NCBI RefSeq assembly: GCF_000717335.1
Contig: NZ_JNYZ01000004.1
Location: 1-64,000, forward strand
Reading direction: 5' to 3'
DNA: 64,000 nt
From: Amycolatopsis jejuensis
GTDB lineage: Bacteria > Actinomycetota > Actinomycetes > Mycobacteriales > Pseudonocardiaceae
The position numbers and the translations under genes are program-made. Shown here in pieces: positions 17,673 to 26,426 of the stretch (the stretch's first letter is position 1; each line of letters opens with the position of its first letter). Under the pieces are notes generated by a model. It was not told the DNA's origin. It did not search any database and worked only from the letters and a program-made list of their open reading frames with translations.

Positions 17673-18473
17673 ATGGCCACCATCACGTCCGCCGACGGCA
17701 CTTCCATCGCGTACTCGCGCGTCGGGGCCGGTCCGGCGCTGGTCCTCGTGGACGGCGCCCTCTGTTACCGCGGTTCGACTCCCAACGACGATCTCGCCAA
17801 GGCACTCTCCGAGCGCTTCACCGTCTACACCTTCGACCGCCGCGGGCGGGGCGAGAGTGGGGACACTGGGCCGTACGACGTGGAGCGGGAGGTCGAGGAC
17901 ATTGCCGCGCTGGTGAAGGAAGCCGGTGGCGAGGTCGGGCTCTACGGGATTTCGTCCGGGGCCGCGTTGGTGCTCGAAGCCGTGCACCGCGGGGTGCCGG
18001 CCAAGCGGGTTGCGGTGTACGAGCCGCCGTTCGTTGTCGACAGCACGCGCAAGCGGGTGCCTGCTGATTACGAAACTCGGCTTGAGGCTGCGGTCGCTGG
18101 CGGGAAACGCGGGGATGCGATCAAGCTGTTCATGACCGAGGGGGTCGGTCTGCCGGGGCTGATGGTTGCGATGATGCGGCTGATGCCTGCGTGGCCGCGG
18201 ATGAAACGTGTCGCGCATACCCTCGCGTACGACGCCCGTGTGATGGATGGCAACCAGGCTGGCCAGTCGCTGCCGGACAATCGGTGGTCCGGGATCAGCG
18301 CGCCGACGTTGATCATCGACGGCGGCAAGAGCCCGGAGTGGATGCGGAACGGCGTTGCGGCGGCGGCCGGTCAACTGCCGGGGGCCGAGTACCGCACGCT
18401 GGCCGGTCAGACGCATCTCGTGAAGACTGCCGCGCTCGCGCCGGTGCTGGCGGAGTTCTTCGGGGCGAGCTGA
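17673..18473 (+). CDS. Alpha/beta hydrolase
   Basis: A 266-aa single-domain alpha/beta hydrolase. The nucleophile elbow is GISSG near residue 90, the acid is likely the Asp in IIDGGKSPEW, and the His is in GQTHLV near residue 248. An esterase or lactonase-type activity is expected; the substrate is unknown. The ATG follows 'gagaaggagg' at ideal spacing. It ends 38 bases before a HAD-hydrolase gene and may be co-transcribed with it. Confidence 0.9.
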   Translation: MATITSADGTSIAYSRVGAGPALVLVDGALCYRGSTPNDDLAKALSERFTVYTFDRRGRGESGDTGPYDVEREVEDIAALVKEAGGEVGLYGISSGAALVLEAVHRGVPAKRVAVYEPPFVVDSTRKRVPADYETRLEAAVAGGKRGDAIKLFMTEGVGLPGLMVAMMRLMPAWPRMKRVAHTLAYDARVMDGNQAGQSLPDNRWSGISAPTLIIDGGKSPEWMRNGVAAAAGQLPGAEYRTLAGQTHLVKTAALAPVLAEFFGAS

Positions 18474-18511
18474 CCGGTCTGCTGCCGATGAGGCAGGCTG
18501 CGGGGGTGGTT

Positions 18512-19186
18512 GTGCGAGCGCTGATCTTCGACTTCGACGGCACCCTTGCCGATACCGAGGCCGCGGTGCTGCGGTCGTGGCAGGAAACGTTCGCGGGGTA
18601 TGGGGTGGAGTTGCCGCTGGACGTCTGGCACACGGTGATCGGCACCTCGAATACCGGGGCGACGATGCTGGCCTTGCTTGCCGAGCACGTCGGTGATCTG
18701 GACCCGGAGGTGGTCCGGCCGGTGATGCGGGCCCGGGTGCACGAGCTGCTTGCCGCGGAGGGGCCTCGGGCGGGGGTGCTCGGGTATCTCGACGAGGCTG
18801 ACGAGCTGGGGCTGGCGTTGGGGGTCGCGTCCAGTTCGTCTGGCGAGTGGGTGCTCGGGCAACTCGAACGGCTGGGGATCGGGGGGCGGTTTTCGGCGGT
18901 GGAGACGGGGGATCGGCATGCCGCCAAGCCTCGGCCGGATACGTATTTGGCGGCATTGGGGAGGCTTAGAGTGGGGGCCGGAGAGGCTATTGCGTTCGAG
19001 GATTCTCCGCATGGGGTGAGTGCCGCCAAGGCGGCCGGGATTGTGACGGTGGCGGTGCCCAATCCGATTACGGTGGGGTTGGATTTCGGGAAGGCCGACT
19101 GCGTGTTGCCTTCATTCGGTGCGATTTCACTGGCGGCACTATTGGGGCGGATCGGGTTGGCGGGCGCCCCAAAGCAGGAATTGTGA
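18512..19186 (+). CDS. HAD family hydrolase (beta-phosphoglucomutase-like subgroup)
   Basis: A protein of about 225 aa with all four HAD motifs: DFDGTLAD at the N-terminus (nucleophile Asp), SSSS in motif II, Lys in AKPRPDTY, and the acidic motif EDSPHGV. It probably dephosphorylates a small phosphorylated metabolite. I favour the GTG at 18512 because the fold normally begins two or three residues before the first motif. An ATG at 18488 and a GTG at 18506 are alternatives. The third codon positions contain more G and T than neighbouring genes. A family-A palindrome follows its stop. Confidence 0.88.
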   Translation: MRALIFDFDGTLADTEAAVLRSWQETFAGYGVELPLDVWHTVIGTSNTGATMLALLAEHVGDLDPEVVRPVMRARVHELLAAEGPRAGVLGYLDEADELGLALGVASSSSGEWVLGQLERLGIGGRFSAVETGDRHAAKPRPDTYLAALGRLRVGAGEAIAFEDSPHGVSAAKAAGIVTVAVPNPITVGLDFGKADCVLPSFGAISLAALLGRIGLAGAPKQEL

Positions 19187-19208
19187 CCACGGCTTGGCGC
19201 CAGGCAAG

Positions 19209-19261
19209 TCCGTGAAGGGAACCATGAGGGAATCAGATTCCGTGATGGTTCCCTTCACGGA
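19209..19261. repeat. Family-A intergenic palindrome (copy 1), likely bidirectional terminator
   Basis: A 53-base near-perfect palindrome: arms 'tccgtgaagggaaccat' and its complement around 'gagggaatcagattcc'. It lies between convergent genes (HAD hydrolase and NUDIX protein), and its left arm supplies the TGA stop of the NUDIX gene. Related copies are at 28260-28371, 55011-55063 and 61419-61469. Confidence 0.8.
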
Positions 19262-19707
19262 ATGAACCGGTCCAGGAAGGCGCGTTGACCTTTTACCAGC
19301 TTCGCGCGGGCCGTCTCCACGTCGAACCACTCCACCCGGTCCACTTCCGGGAACTGCTGCATCCGGCCTGAGCGTGGGGGCCATTCCAGGTCGAAGGTGC
19401 CGGGTACGACTGTTGCCGGGTCCAGGTCCGCCTCCACTGCCCAGGCGGTGACCACCTTGCCGGACTGGCGGACGTCACCCAGCGGGTGAAGCGGGCCCTC
19501 CGGTGCGGGGAGGCCCAGTTCCTCGGTGAACTCGCGGCGGGCTGCTGTCTCCGGGTCCTCGCCGTCTTCCAGCTCGCCCTTCGGCAGGGACCAGGCGGCT
19601 TCGTCCTTCTTCGCCCAGAAGGGGCCGCCCATGTGGGCCAGCAGCACCTCGACCCGGTCTCCGGACCGGCGGTAGAGCAGCAAGCCTGCGCTGTGCCTGA
19701 CAACCAT
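19255..19707 (-). CDS. NUDIX hydrolase
   Basis: A 150-aa pyrophosphohydrolase with a complete Nudix box (GX5EX7REUXEEXGU): it starts at the Gly of GELEDGE and ends in REFTEELGL, roughly residues 45-67. It has the HSAGLLLYRR N-terminus of DR1025/predicted 'phosphohistidine'-associated NUDIX proteins. The start is ATG 19707. Its stop codon lies inside a family-A palindrome. The exact nucleotide substrate is unknown. Confidence 0.9.
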   Translation of the reverse strand: MVVRHSAGLLLYRRSGDRVEVLLAHMGGPFWAKKDEAAWSLPKGELEDGEDPETAARREFTEELGLPAPEGPLHPLGDVRQSGKVVTAWAVEADLDPATVVPGTFDLEWPPRSGRMQQFPEVDRVEWFDVETARAKLVKGQRAFLDRFIP

Positions 19708-19836
19708 GGCTCCAGTTTGCCGGGTGCGTCTGACCAGGGTGAACGCGGGCGCGAAAAAAACTTCCGGGACCGTGTCGATCGACGCGGGCGCGGTTCGACG
19801 CATGGGTACAAGCCAGCGCAACGGAAGGAAAGACCC

Positions 19837-20274
19837 ATGAGCATCACGACCGCCACCCGCGAAGCCACCACCGATTCCCGTCCGCTTGCCGACCGGGCCC
19901 GTCCGGTGGTGCTCGGGCTGTTCCGGGTTGTCGCCTCGTTCCTGTTCCTGTGTCACGGCCTGCAGGGCTTTGGTGCCTTCGGTGGCATCGACGGCGCGGG
20001 CGCCGGAGTCGCGTTCGGCGAATGGCCTGGCTGGTTCGCCTGCGTGATCGAGGTCGTCGGCGCGGTTCTCGTGCTGTCCGGCCTGTACACCCGGGTCGCG
20101 GCGATCGCGTTGTCCGGCGTGATGGCGTACGCCTACTTCACTGTGCACGCCCCGGAAGGGCTGCTGCCGCTGCAGAACATGGGCGAGCCGGCGGCGCTGT
20201 ACTCCTGGGTCTTCCTCACCATCGCCGTCGTCGGGCCGGGTGCGTTCGCCCTTGACCAGCTCCGCCGCCGCTAG
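19837..20274 (+). CDS. DoxX family membrane protein
   Basis: A 145-aa integral membrane protein with four predicted helices: VVLGLFRVVASFLFLCHGL, WFACVIEVVGAVLVLSGLY, the AAIALSGVMAYAYFTVHA segment, and a C-terminal SWVFLTIAVVGPG helix. The pattern matches DoxX/DUF4870-like proteins, often linked to oxidative or redox functions. 'ggaaggaa' precedes the ATG by seven bases. The gene overlaps the convergent GTPase gene by four bases. Confidence 0.87.
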   Translation: MSITTATREATTDSRPLADRARPVVLGLFRVVASFLFLCHGLQGFGAFGGIDGAGAGVAFGEWPGWFACVIEVVGAVLVLSGLYTRVAAIALSGVMAYAYFTVHAPEGLLPLQNMGEPAALYSWVFLTIAVVGPGAFALDQLRRR

Positions 20275-20861
20275 CCGACCAGCGTGTCGGAATGGGCGAG
20301 TACGTGTTCCATCAGAATCGTGAGTACCTGTTTGGTGGAGTCCCGCTCCCGCGCGTCGCACAGCAGGAGCGGGACCTCCGGGTCGAGGTCCAGTGCCGCG
20401 CGGACCTCCTCGGTGCCGTACCGGTAAGCGCCGTCGAAGCAGTTCACCCCCACCATGAACGGCAGCCCCCGGCGTTCGAAGAAATCGACCGCGGGGAAGC
20501 AGGATTCGAGACGGCGAGTGTCCGCGAGCACGACCGCGCCGAGTGCGCCGTCGGCCAGTTCGTCCCACATGAACCAGAACCGGTCCTGCCCTGGGGTGCC
20601 GAAGAGGTACAGGATCAGCTCGGGGTTGATCGTGATGCGGCCGAAGTCGAGGGCGACCGTCGTGGTGGTCTTGCCCTCGACGCCGGAGAGGTCGTCCACG
20701 CCCTCGGACGCGGTCGTGATCACCTCTTCGGTGCGCAACGGCGGCACCTCGCTCACCGAGCCCACCATGGTCGTCTTGCCGACCCCGAAGCCGCCGGCCA
20801 CGAGCACCTTGACCGCTTGCGCGTTCAGTGCCCGGCGGGGCTCAGAGTTTCCGGATGCCAT
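20271..20861 (-). CDS. Conservon GTP-binding protein (CvnD-type)
   Basis: A 196-aa small GTPase of the MglA/Gtr-like ATP/GTP-binding group. The Walker A motif is GGFGVGKTT near residue 23, a TPGQDRF switch-II-like motif is near 88, and NCFD replaces the canonical NKxD. It is the last gene of a four-gene conservon (sensor kinase-like, roadblock, DUF742, GTPase), in which a membrane complex resembling a eukaryotic G-protein system is proposed. Its start overlaps the DUF742 gene by 20 bases. Confidence 0.93.
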   Translation of the reverse strand: MASGNSEPRRALNAQAVKVLVAGGFGVGKTTMVGSVSEVPPLRTEEVITTASEGVDDLSGVEGKTTTTVALDFGRITINPELILYLFGTPGQDRFWFMWDELADGALGAVVLADTRRLESCFPAVDFFERRGLPFMVGVNCFDGAYRYGTEEVRAALDLDPEVPLLLCDARERDSTKQVLTILMEHVLAHSDTLVG

Positions 20862-21213
20862 CGAGAACCGCCTGGAGTACGTGTTTGCCGGGCTTGTCGG
20901 TCATGGGGGTCGCGGTGCGGAACAGCACGAGGTTGCGTTCGATCAGGTCGCTCAGCAGCACCTTCACCACCGGCAGCGGCAGATCGACCCGCGCGGCCAC
21001 CTCGGCCACCGAAACCGGGCGCTGGCACAGCGAAAGAATGCGCGCGTACTCCGGTTCCAGCCCGGCGACCTCACGCGCGGTCCGCATCGCCACGACGAGC
21101 GTGATCAGGTCGAGCCCGAGCGTGTCCGACCGCGTGCGGCCACCGGTCACCGCATACGACCGGACCAGCGGCCCGGCCTCGTCCTCGTACCATTGCTCGC
21201 GGCGCGCGGTCAT
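20842..21213 (-). CDS. DUF742 protein (CvnC-type)
   Basis: A 123-aa protein with the DUF742 winged-helix-like domain (EDEAGPLVRSYAVTGGRT near residue 10; PVSVAEVAARVDLPLPVVKVLLSDL near 65). It is the third conservon component. The ATG at 21213 overlaps the stop of the roadblock gene by one base, which decides the start over a longer open frame. Confidence 0.92.
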   Translation of the reverse strand: MTARREQWYEDEAGPLVRSYAVTGGRTRSDTLGLDLITLVVAMRTAREVAGLEPEYARILSLCQRPVSVAEVAARVDLPLPVVKVLLSDLIERNLVLFRTATPMTDKPGKHVLQAVLDGIRKL

Positions 21214-21629
21214 CACGGCGACGTCCGCTGGACCACTCCGGCCCGCGGCGCCGCGGTGAGCACCGCACCGACCCGCTTGACCATCAGGTTCATCTCGTAC
21301 GCCACGAGCCCCATGTCCGCGTCGACCCCGGCGAGCAGCGCGAGACACGCCCCGCGCCCGGCCGCCGTGACGAACAGGAACGCGTGGTCCATCTCCACCA
21401 TCGTCTGGCGCACGTTGCCGCCGCCGAAATGCCGCCCGGTGCCGCGGGCGAGGCTCTGGAACGCCGACGCGACCGCCGACAGGTGCTCCGCATCCGCCTC
21501 CGACAGGTTGCCGGACCGGCCGATCAGCAACCCGTCCGCGGACAGCACCACCGCGCGGTCCGCACCGGCGACCCGCTGTACGAGGTCGTCGAGCAGCCAG
21601 TCGAGCTCGTTGACTCCGTTGTTCGCCAT
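21213..21629 (-). CDS. Roadblock/LC7 domain protein (CvnB-type)
   Basis: A 138-aa roadblock/LC7 protein (ELDWLLDDLVQRVAGADRAVVLSADGLLI at the N-terminus). Such proteins act as regulators or GAP-like partners of small GTPases, here presumably the CvnD-type product. It overlaps both neighbours by one base, indicating coupled translation and fixed stoichiometry in the conservon complex. Confidence 0.93.
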   Translation of the reverse strand: MANNGVNELDWLLDDLVQRVAGADRAVVLSADGLLIGRSGNLSEADAEHLSAVASAFQSLARGTGRHFGGGNVRQTMVEMDHAFLFVTAAGRGACLALLAGVDADMGLVAYEMNLMVKRVGAVLTAAPRAGVVQRTSP

Positions 21630-24223
21630 CAGTCGTGCTCTCCGTACCTGGTGTCGTGGCCCGGATCGGCCTCGCGGCCGCGCCGGGTGCCCTGCTGGAA
21701 CGCGGTCAGCCGCGAGCGAGCCTGCTCCGGCGAATCCTCGCGGACCTCGTCGGCCTCCGCCGGGTCGGCGATCGGGCGACCACTGCGCAACTGCGGCACG
21801 AGGTTCTGCTGCCGCCGCCGCTGCGGCAACGCCGGACGCCCCGGTGGCCGTCCGTTCTCCACCGCCCCCCGCCCGTTCTCGGCGGCCCGCTGTTCGTGCT
21901 GCGGACGCCCTTGCGGCAGCCTCGGCGGACGAACCGGCGGTGCATCGGCAGCGGGGGGCCGGACTGCCCGGCGTGCGGGAAGCACGGGCCGTTGCGGTTC
22001 GGGATGTTGCGGTTCCAGACGTTGCGGCTCCACTGCAGGCCGGGCGGATTCCGGTGCCGGGGAGTGATACTCCCCCGCAGGCCGGAAAGACTCCGGCACA
22101 GGCCGGGCGGATTCCGCGACCGGACGCCCGGCTTCCACCCCGTTACGCGGCGAATCCGCCCCCACTCGCGGCGAATCCGGCACCGGACGCGGCCGCTCAG
22201 CCGTGAATCGCTCCGATTCCCCCGCAATCCGCACGGATTCCGTTGCCGGACTCAACTCACCGGCCACCGACCCGGATTCCGCCACCCCGCCGTCCTCGGG
22301 GTCCGTCTCACTGATCGGGGCGAGCAAATCCTTGCGGATCAACACGATTGCCCGCGTGCCGCCGTACGCCGAGTCCCTCAGGTGTACCGAAATCCCGTGC
22401 CGCGATGCCAGCCGTGCGACCACGAACAGGCCCAGCCGCGGTTCCTCCGACAGCGCCATGATCCCGAAGTCCGGCGGGTCGGCGAGCATGGCGTTGAACT
22501 CGTCGGCCTGGTCCGGCTCGATGCCGAGACCCTGGTCCTCGACCTCGATCACCACGCCCTTGCCCACCACGTTCCCGCGCAGCTCGACGCGTGATTCCGG
22601 CGGCGAGAACGACGTCGCGTTGTCGATCAGCTCCGCGAGCAGGTGCACGAGGTCGCCGACCACCGGTCCGCGCACTGCGGCCGACGGCAGCTTCGCCGTC
22701 TTCACCCGCGCGAAATCCTCGGTCTCGGCCGCGGCGCCACGCACGAGCTCCACCAGCGACACCGGATTGCGCCACTGCCGTCCGGGCTGCCCGCCGCCGA
22801 GGATGATCAGGTTTTCCGCGTTGCGCCGGGCGCGGGTGGAGAGGTGGTCGAGGCGGAAGAGGGTGTCGAGCTGGTCCGGGTCCTCCTGCTTGCGCTCGGC
22901 CGCGTCGAGCACCTTCAGCTGCCGGTGCACGATGACCTGGCTGCGGTGCGCGATGTTCATGAACACCGCCTTCGTACCCTGCCGCGTCTTGGCCTCCTCG
23001 ACCGCCGCCGCGATCGCGGACTGCTGCGCCAGGTTGAACGCCTCGGCAACCTCGCCGATCTCGTCGTTGCCGTGGTCGAGCAGGTGGCCGCCCGCTTCGA
23101 GGTCCACCGGTTCGCCCGCCCGCACGCGGTCGACGATCTCCGGCAGCCGGACCTCGGCCGCGTCGAGCGTGTCCTCGCGCAACCGGGCAAGGCGCGCGAT
23201 GAAGCGGTTCGACAGCCGCAGGGCGATCAGCACCACGATCAGGGCGAAGAGCACCGCCGCGGCACCCGCAATGATCGAGTTGCGCAGCGTGGTGTCGGCG
23301 TCGGCGATGGCTGCGTTGGTCGCATTCGCGCTCTGCGCCGCGAACAACGTCATCAACGATTTCGCGACCTGCTGCGCCGCCGGCCGCCACTGCTCCATCG
23401 GCACCGGCAGCTGTTTCGCCCCGGACAGCAACGCATTTTCGACCTGTGTCACGGTCGCCCACGCCGGGCTCGCGATCAGCTTGTCGTAATTCGCCCGTAC
23501 CTCGGGCACCATCTGCGCGACCGACTGCTCCAGCTGCGCGTGGTACGCCCCGATCTGGCCGAGATACGCGCGCTGCTCGTCGCCGGACAATCCGCCCGCG
23601 GCGAGCCCGGCCGCCGCCAATGCGTCACTCCGCTGCATTTCCTCGGCAGCATTGAAAATGGGGATCGCGGACAGCCGGGCGTACGCGTTACCCGCCCCGC
23701 GCGCGGCCTGCGCGAGCCCCGCGACGCCCTGGGTGAATTGGTCGATGATTCGGTTGTAGAAGGAAAACGCCTCCAGCAACGGGACCTGTCCGGCGTCCAC
23801 CTGCTGGCGCAACTGGGGCAGCTTCGACTGCAGACCGGCGAACGTGGCGATGTTCTGCTTCACGCTCGCGGGCACCGTCGAGTCACCGGCGAAATTGCCC
23901 TGCAGCACCGCGCTGATCTGCGCGGCGGCGGCGTCCGTCTTCGGGCGGCTGGCCTGCAACGCGGCGCGCGCGGCGTCCTGCCCGGCCAGCAGGCTCATCG
24001 ACAGCTGGCGTTCCTGCTCGGCGGCGAGGATGAACGGGATACCCGGCCCTTCCGAACCGCGGATCTTCTGCGCGTAGCTGCGTGCTTTCAGCGCGTCGAC
24101 GACGAGGTACCCGGCCAGCGCGACGCCGACGAGGAGCAATGCCACACTCGGAATCAACGCGATCGCGAGCACGCGAGAGCGAATCGACGAGCCGCGGCTG
24201 CGTCGCACGGAATTCTGCTTCAC
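21629..24223 (-). CDS. Conservon sensor kinase-like protein (CvnA-type) with NIT domain
   Basis: About 864 aa. There is a basic N-terminus, a first membrane helix (residues about 20-42), and an extracytoplasmic nitrate/nitrite-sensing-like domain beginning at IPFILAAEQERQLSMSLLAG. A second helix near 320-345 is followed by a HAMP region, then a histidine-kinase-like ATPase domain (VEDQGLGI, RLGLFVVARLASRHGI). The last 200 residues are Pro/Arg/Glu-rich with repeats of the 'ESARPVPES' type. I chose GTG 24223; the frame is open to 24310, but those codons have only about 50% G/C at third positions. It heads the conservon operon. Confidence 0.88.
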   Translation of the reverse strand: MKQNSVRRSRGSSIRSRVLAIALIPSVALLLVGVALAGYLVVDALKARSYAQKIRGSEGPGIPFILAAEQERQLSMSLLAGQDAARAALQASRPKTDAAAAQISAVLQGNFAGDSTVPASVKQNIATFAGLQSKLPQLRQQVDAGQVPLLEAFSFYNRIIDQFTQGVAGLAQAARGAGNAYARLSAIPIFNAAEEMQRSDALAAAGLAAGGLSGDEQRAYLGQIGAYHAQLEQSVAQMVPEVRANYDKLIASPAWATVTQVENALLSGAKQLPVPMEQWRPAAQQVAKSLMTLFAAQSANATNAAIADADTTLRNSIIAGAAAVLFALIVVLIALRLSNRFIARLARLREDTLDAAEVRLPEIVDRVRAGEPVDLEAGGHLLDHGNDEIGEVAEAFNLAQQSAIAAAVEEAKTRQGTKAVFMNIAHRSQVIVHRQLKVLDAAERKQEDPDQLDTLFRLDHLSTRARRNAENLIILGGGQPGRQWRNPVSLVELVRGAAAETEDFARVKTAKLPSAAVRGPVVGDLVHLLAELIDNATSFSPPESRVELRGNVVGKGVVIEVEDQGLGIEPDQADEFNAMLADPPDFGIMALSEEPRLGLFVVARLASRHGISVHLRDSAYGGTRAIVLIRKDLLAPISETDPEDGGVAESGSVAGELSPATESVRIAGESERFTAERPRPVPDSPRVGADSPRNGVEAGRPVAESARPVPESFRPAGEYHSPAPESARPAVEPQRLEPQHPEPQRPVLPARRAVRPPAADAPPVRPPRLPQGRPQHEQRAAENGRGAVENGRPPGRPALPQRRRQQNLVPQLRSGRPIADPAEADEVREDSPEQARSRLTAFQQGTRRGREADPGHDTRYGEHD

Positions 24224-24390
24224 CGTGGTCCATTTACCTTTCCGGCAGTACCGGGTTATTTCGGGTCCGCGGTGTTTTCCACCGGGACGACCAGCCGGAT
24301 CGAAACTCACCGTGGTCTGCGTTGCCCCGCACGACGGTAAGCAACCCGGACGGGTGAGTCAAGTCCGGACATGAGCAACGATCACGTTCT

Positions 24391-24408
24391 GGTTACCTGC
24401 TGGTAACC
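24391..24408. promoter_or_regulatory. Perfect dyad upstream of the conservon operon
   Basis: GGTTACC-TGCT-GGTAACC is a perfect 7-bp inverted repeat in the 386-base gap between the conservon start and the small membrane gene at 24610. It has no T tract, so an operator is more likely than a terminator. The binding protein is unknown. The rest of the gap shows nothing else I can name. Confidence 0.4.
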
Positions 24409-24609
24409 CACTGCAGCGCCTCGAAAATCAGTGACGCCTGCACGTGACGTTGGTCGCAGGCCACGGTGCGTACCCGGTGGCACCGCATTCGGTGAGGACC
24501 CGTCACCGACCGCGTCCGGGCCGCGACGGAGACCGGAACCGATTCGGGTTCCAGAAATCGCATGCGCATTCCCGCATTCACGCGGAATCACCCGGCGAGT
24601 GGAGATTGA

Positions 24610-24909
24610 TTACCGGAATTCAGTGCCGGACACTTTCGGCGGCCGATGTGGCGAAAGTCGCGGACCGGGTTCCGGCTGTGGTTCCGGTGCCGCCGCGGCG
24701 GGGCGGCGGCGGATCAGGTCGTGCAGCATCTCGCGGCACGCCCACGCCAGCACGAGCACCGCCGCCACCAGCACCGCGACCAGCGCCGACTCGACCGGGT
24801 AGCGCGTCAGGAAAGCGCCGAAGCGCGAAAGCACGAAGCCGAGCGCAATCCCGACGAACAGAGTGACGACGTACGACAGCGGCACCTCGCGACCGCGGGT
24901 CTCGATCAT
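24610..24909 (-). CDS. Small two-helix membrane protein of unknown function
   Basis: A 99-aa protein. Two hydrophobic helices (LSYVVTLFVGIALGFVLSRF near residues 11-30 and SALVAVLVAAVLVLAWAC near 41-58) are followed by an Arg/Pro-rich cytoplasmic tail of about 35 residues. The ATG at 24909 has 'ggaagggg' six bases upstream. It lies 386 bases upstream of the conservon on the same strand. I do not recognise the family; the tail could bind nucleic acid or protein. Confidence 0.65.
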   Translation of the reverse strand: MIETRGREVPLSYVVTLFVGIALGFVLSRFGAFLTRYPVESALVAVLVAAVLVLAWACREMLHDLIRRRPAAAAPEPQPEPGPRLSPHRPPKVSGTEFR

Positions 24910-25099
24910 CCCGGCCCCTTCCACCCATACTTCGCCCGGCGGCGCCGCTGTTCCCCTTCGACCGGCTCCGACCTGCGAAAAGCAGGTATCGATCATACCT
25001 GCCGGACAGCCCGGAAAGCGCCCTTCGGTCACCCGAAGGGGCGAGCCGGACACCGATTGTTCACCCTCGCCACGGAAATTTCGGGGAGTTCGGTAACGC

Positions 25100-26290
25100 T
25101 CAGCGCAGCCCGTGCAGCGTCGTCACCGCGCGCAGCACCTCGCCATACGTCGTGTACAGCGGCGCCAGCCCGAAGCGCAGCACATCCGGCGGACGGAAAT
25201 CGCCGAGCACGCCTTGGCGGTGCAGGGCGTCCATCGTCTGCTGGCCACCGGGATCGCACACCGAAATCTGGTGTCCACGGGCGTGGTCGCGCGGCGTCGG
25301 CACTTCGGCACCAGGGAGGAGCTCGTCGAGGCACTGAAAGAAGAAATCGCCAAGCGCCAAGCCTTTTGCGCGCAAGACGGCGAGGTCGACACCGTCCCAC
25401 ACGTCCAGGGCGGCGTCGAGAGCCAGCATCGACAGCATGTCCGGCGTACCGGCGCGGGCGCGGGCGATTCCGGCGCTGCCGCGGTAGCCGTCCTCCATCG
25501 CGAACGGATCCGCATGCCCGGCCCATCCGGCGAGCGGCTGGTCGAATTCCGCCTGATGCCGCTGCGCCACATAGACGAATGCGGGCGAACCCGGCCCGCC
25601 GTTGAGGAACTTGTACGTGCAGCCCACCGCGAAATCGACCGCGCACTCGTCGAGCCGTACCGGAATTGCGCCGACGCTGTGGCAGAGGTCCCACACCGCG
25701 AATGCGCCGGCGGCCTGCACCGCGTCGGTGACCGACGGCATGTCGTGCAACCGGCCGCTCACGTAATCGACGTGGTTCACCAGCACCGCCGCCGTCCGCT
25801 CGGACACCGCGTCCGCCAGCTCGGCCACCGGTACCCGGCGCAGCGCGTGCCCGGTGAGCCGGGCGACCTGGTCGGCCACGTACCCGTCGGTCGGGAAAGT
25901 TCCGGCGTCGACCAGGATCTCGTCGCGCCCGGGATTCGCCCGCACCGCCGCGACGAGCGTCTTGAACAGGTCGACCGTCGTCGAATCCGCCACCACGACC
26001 TGCCCGGCCGCGGCGCCGACGAGCGGCGCGATCCGGTCACCGATCCGCTGCGGAGCGTCCCACCAGCCGTCGTTCCACGAGCGGATCAGCCGCCCGCCCC
26101 ACTGCTCGCGGACCACCTCGGTGAGCCGCTGCGCGACGTGTTTCGGCGGCGCCCCAAGGGAATTGCCGTCGAAATAGGCGACGGCGTCGTCGAGGTCGAA
26201 CTCCGCGCGCTTGCCGGCAAGCGGGTCGGCGGCGTCCAGCGCGGCCGCCTCGTCGGCGAGGCTCCGGCTCCGCGCAACGGATTCGGTCAT
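25100..26290 (-). CDS. kynU: Kynureninase
   Basis: A 396-aa PLP enzyme that hydrolyses kynurenine to anthranilate and alanine in tryptophan catabolism. Family motifs: AYFDGNSLG near residue 38, SWNDGWWDAP near 70, and the PLP lysine in GCTYKFLNGGPGSP near 227. Length and order match bacterial KynU. No tryptophan dioxygenase or formamidase gene is adjacent, so it stands apart from the rest of the pathway. The ATG is preceded by 'aggagcgccg'. Confidence 0.93.
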   Translation of the reverse strand: MTESVARSRSLADEAAALDAADPLAGKRAEFDLDDAVAYFDGNSLGAPPKHVAQRLTEVVREQWGGRLIRSWNDGWWDAPQRIGDRIAPLVGAAAGQVVVADSTTVDLFKTLVAAVRANPGRDEILVDAGTFPTDGYVADQVARLTGHALRRVPVAELADAVSERTAAVLVNHVDYVSGRLHDMPSVTDAVQAAGAFAVWDLCHSVGAIPVRLDECAVDFAVGCTYKFLNGGPGSPAFVYVAQRHQAEFDQPLAGWAGHADPFAMEDGYRGSAGIARARAGTPDMLSMLALDAALDVWDGVDLAVLRAKGLALGDFFFQCLDELLPGAEVPTPRDHARGHQISVCDPGGQQTMDALHRQGVLGDFRPPDVLRFGLAPLYTTYGEVLRAVTTLHGLR

Positions 26291-26426
26291 CGGCGCTCCT
26301 CAAACAGTTCGGTCCCCCCATTCAATCAGGGTGCCTTCGCGCAGCGGAGCTACCCGGTCGGCCGCGATCTCTATCGGCACCGGCGAGGACGTCCTACAGT
26401 GACCGTCACCACAGGAGGAGGCAGTA

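Noticed and set aside
22643..24340. 565-codon frame antisense to the conservon sensor gene
   Set aside because: It is a shadow of the high-GC coding strand; the sense strand has membrane helices and kinase motifs.
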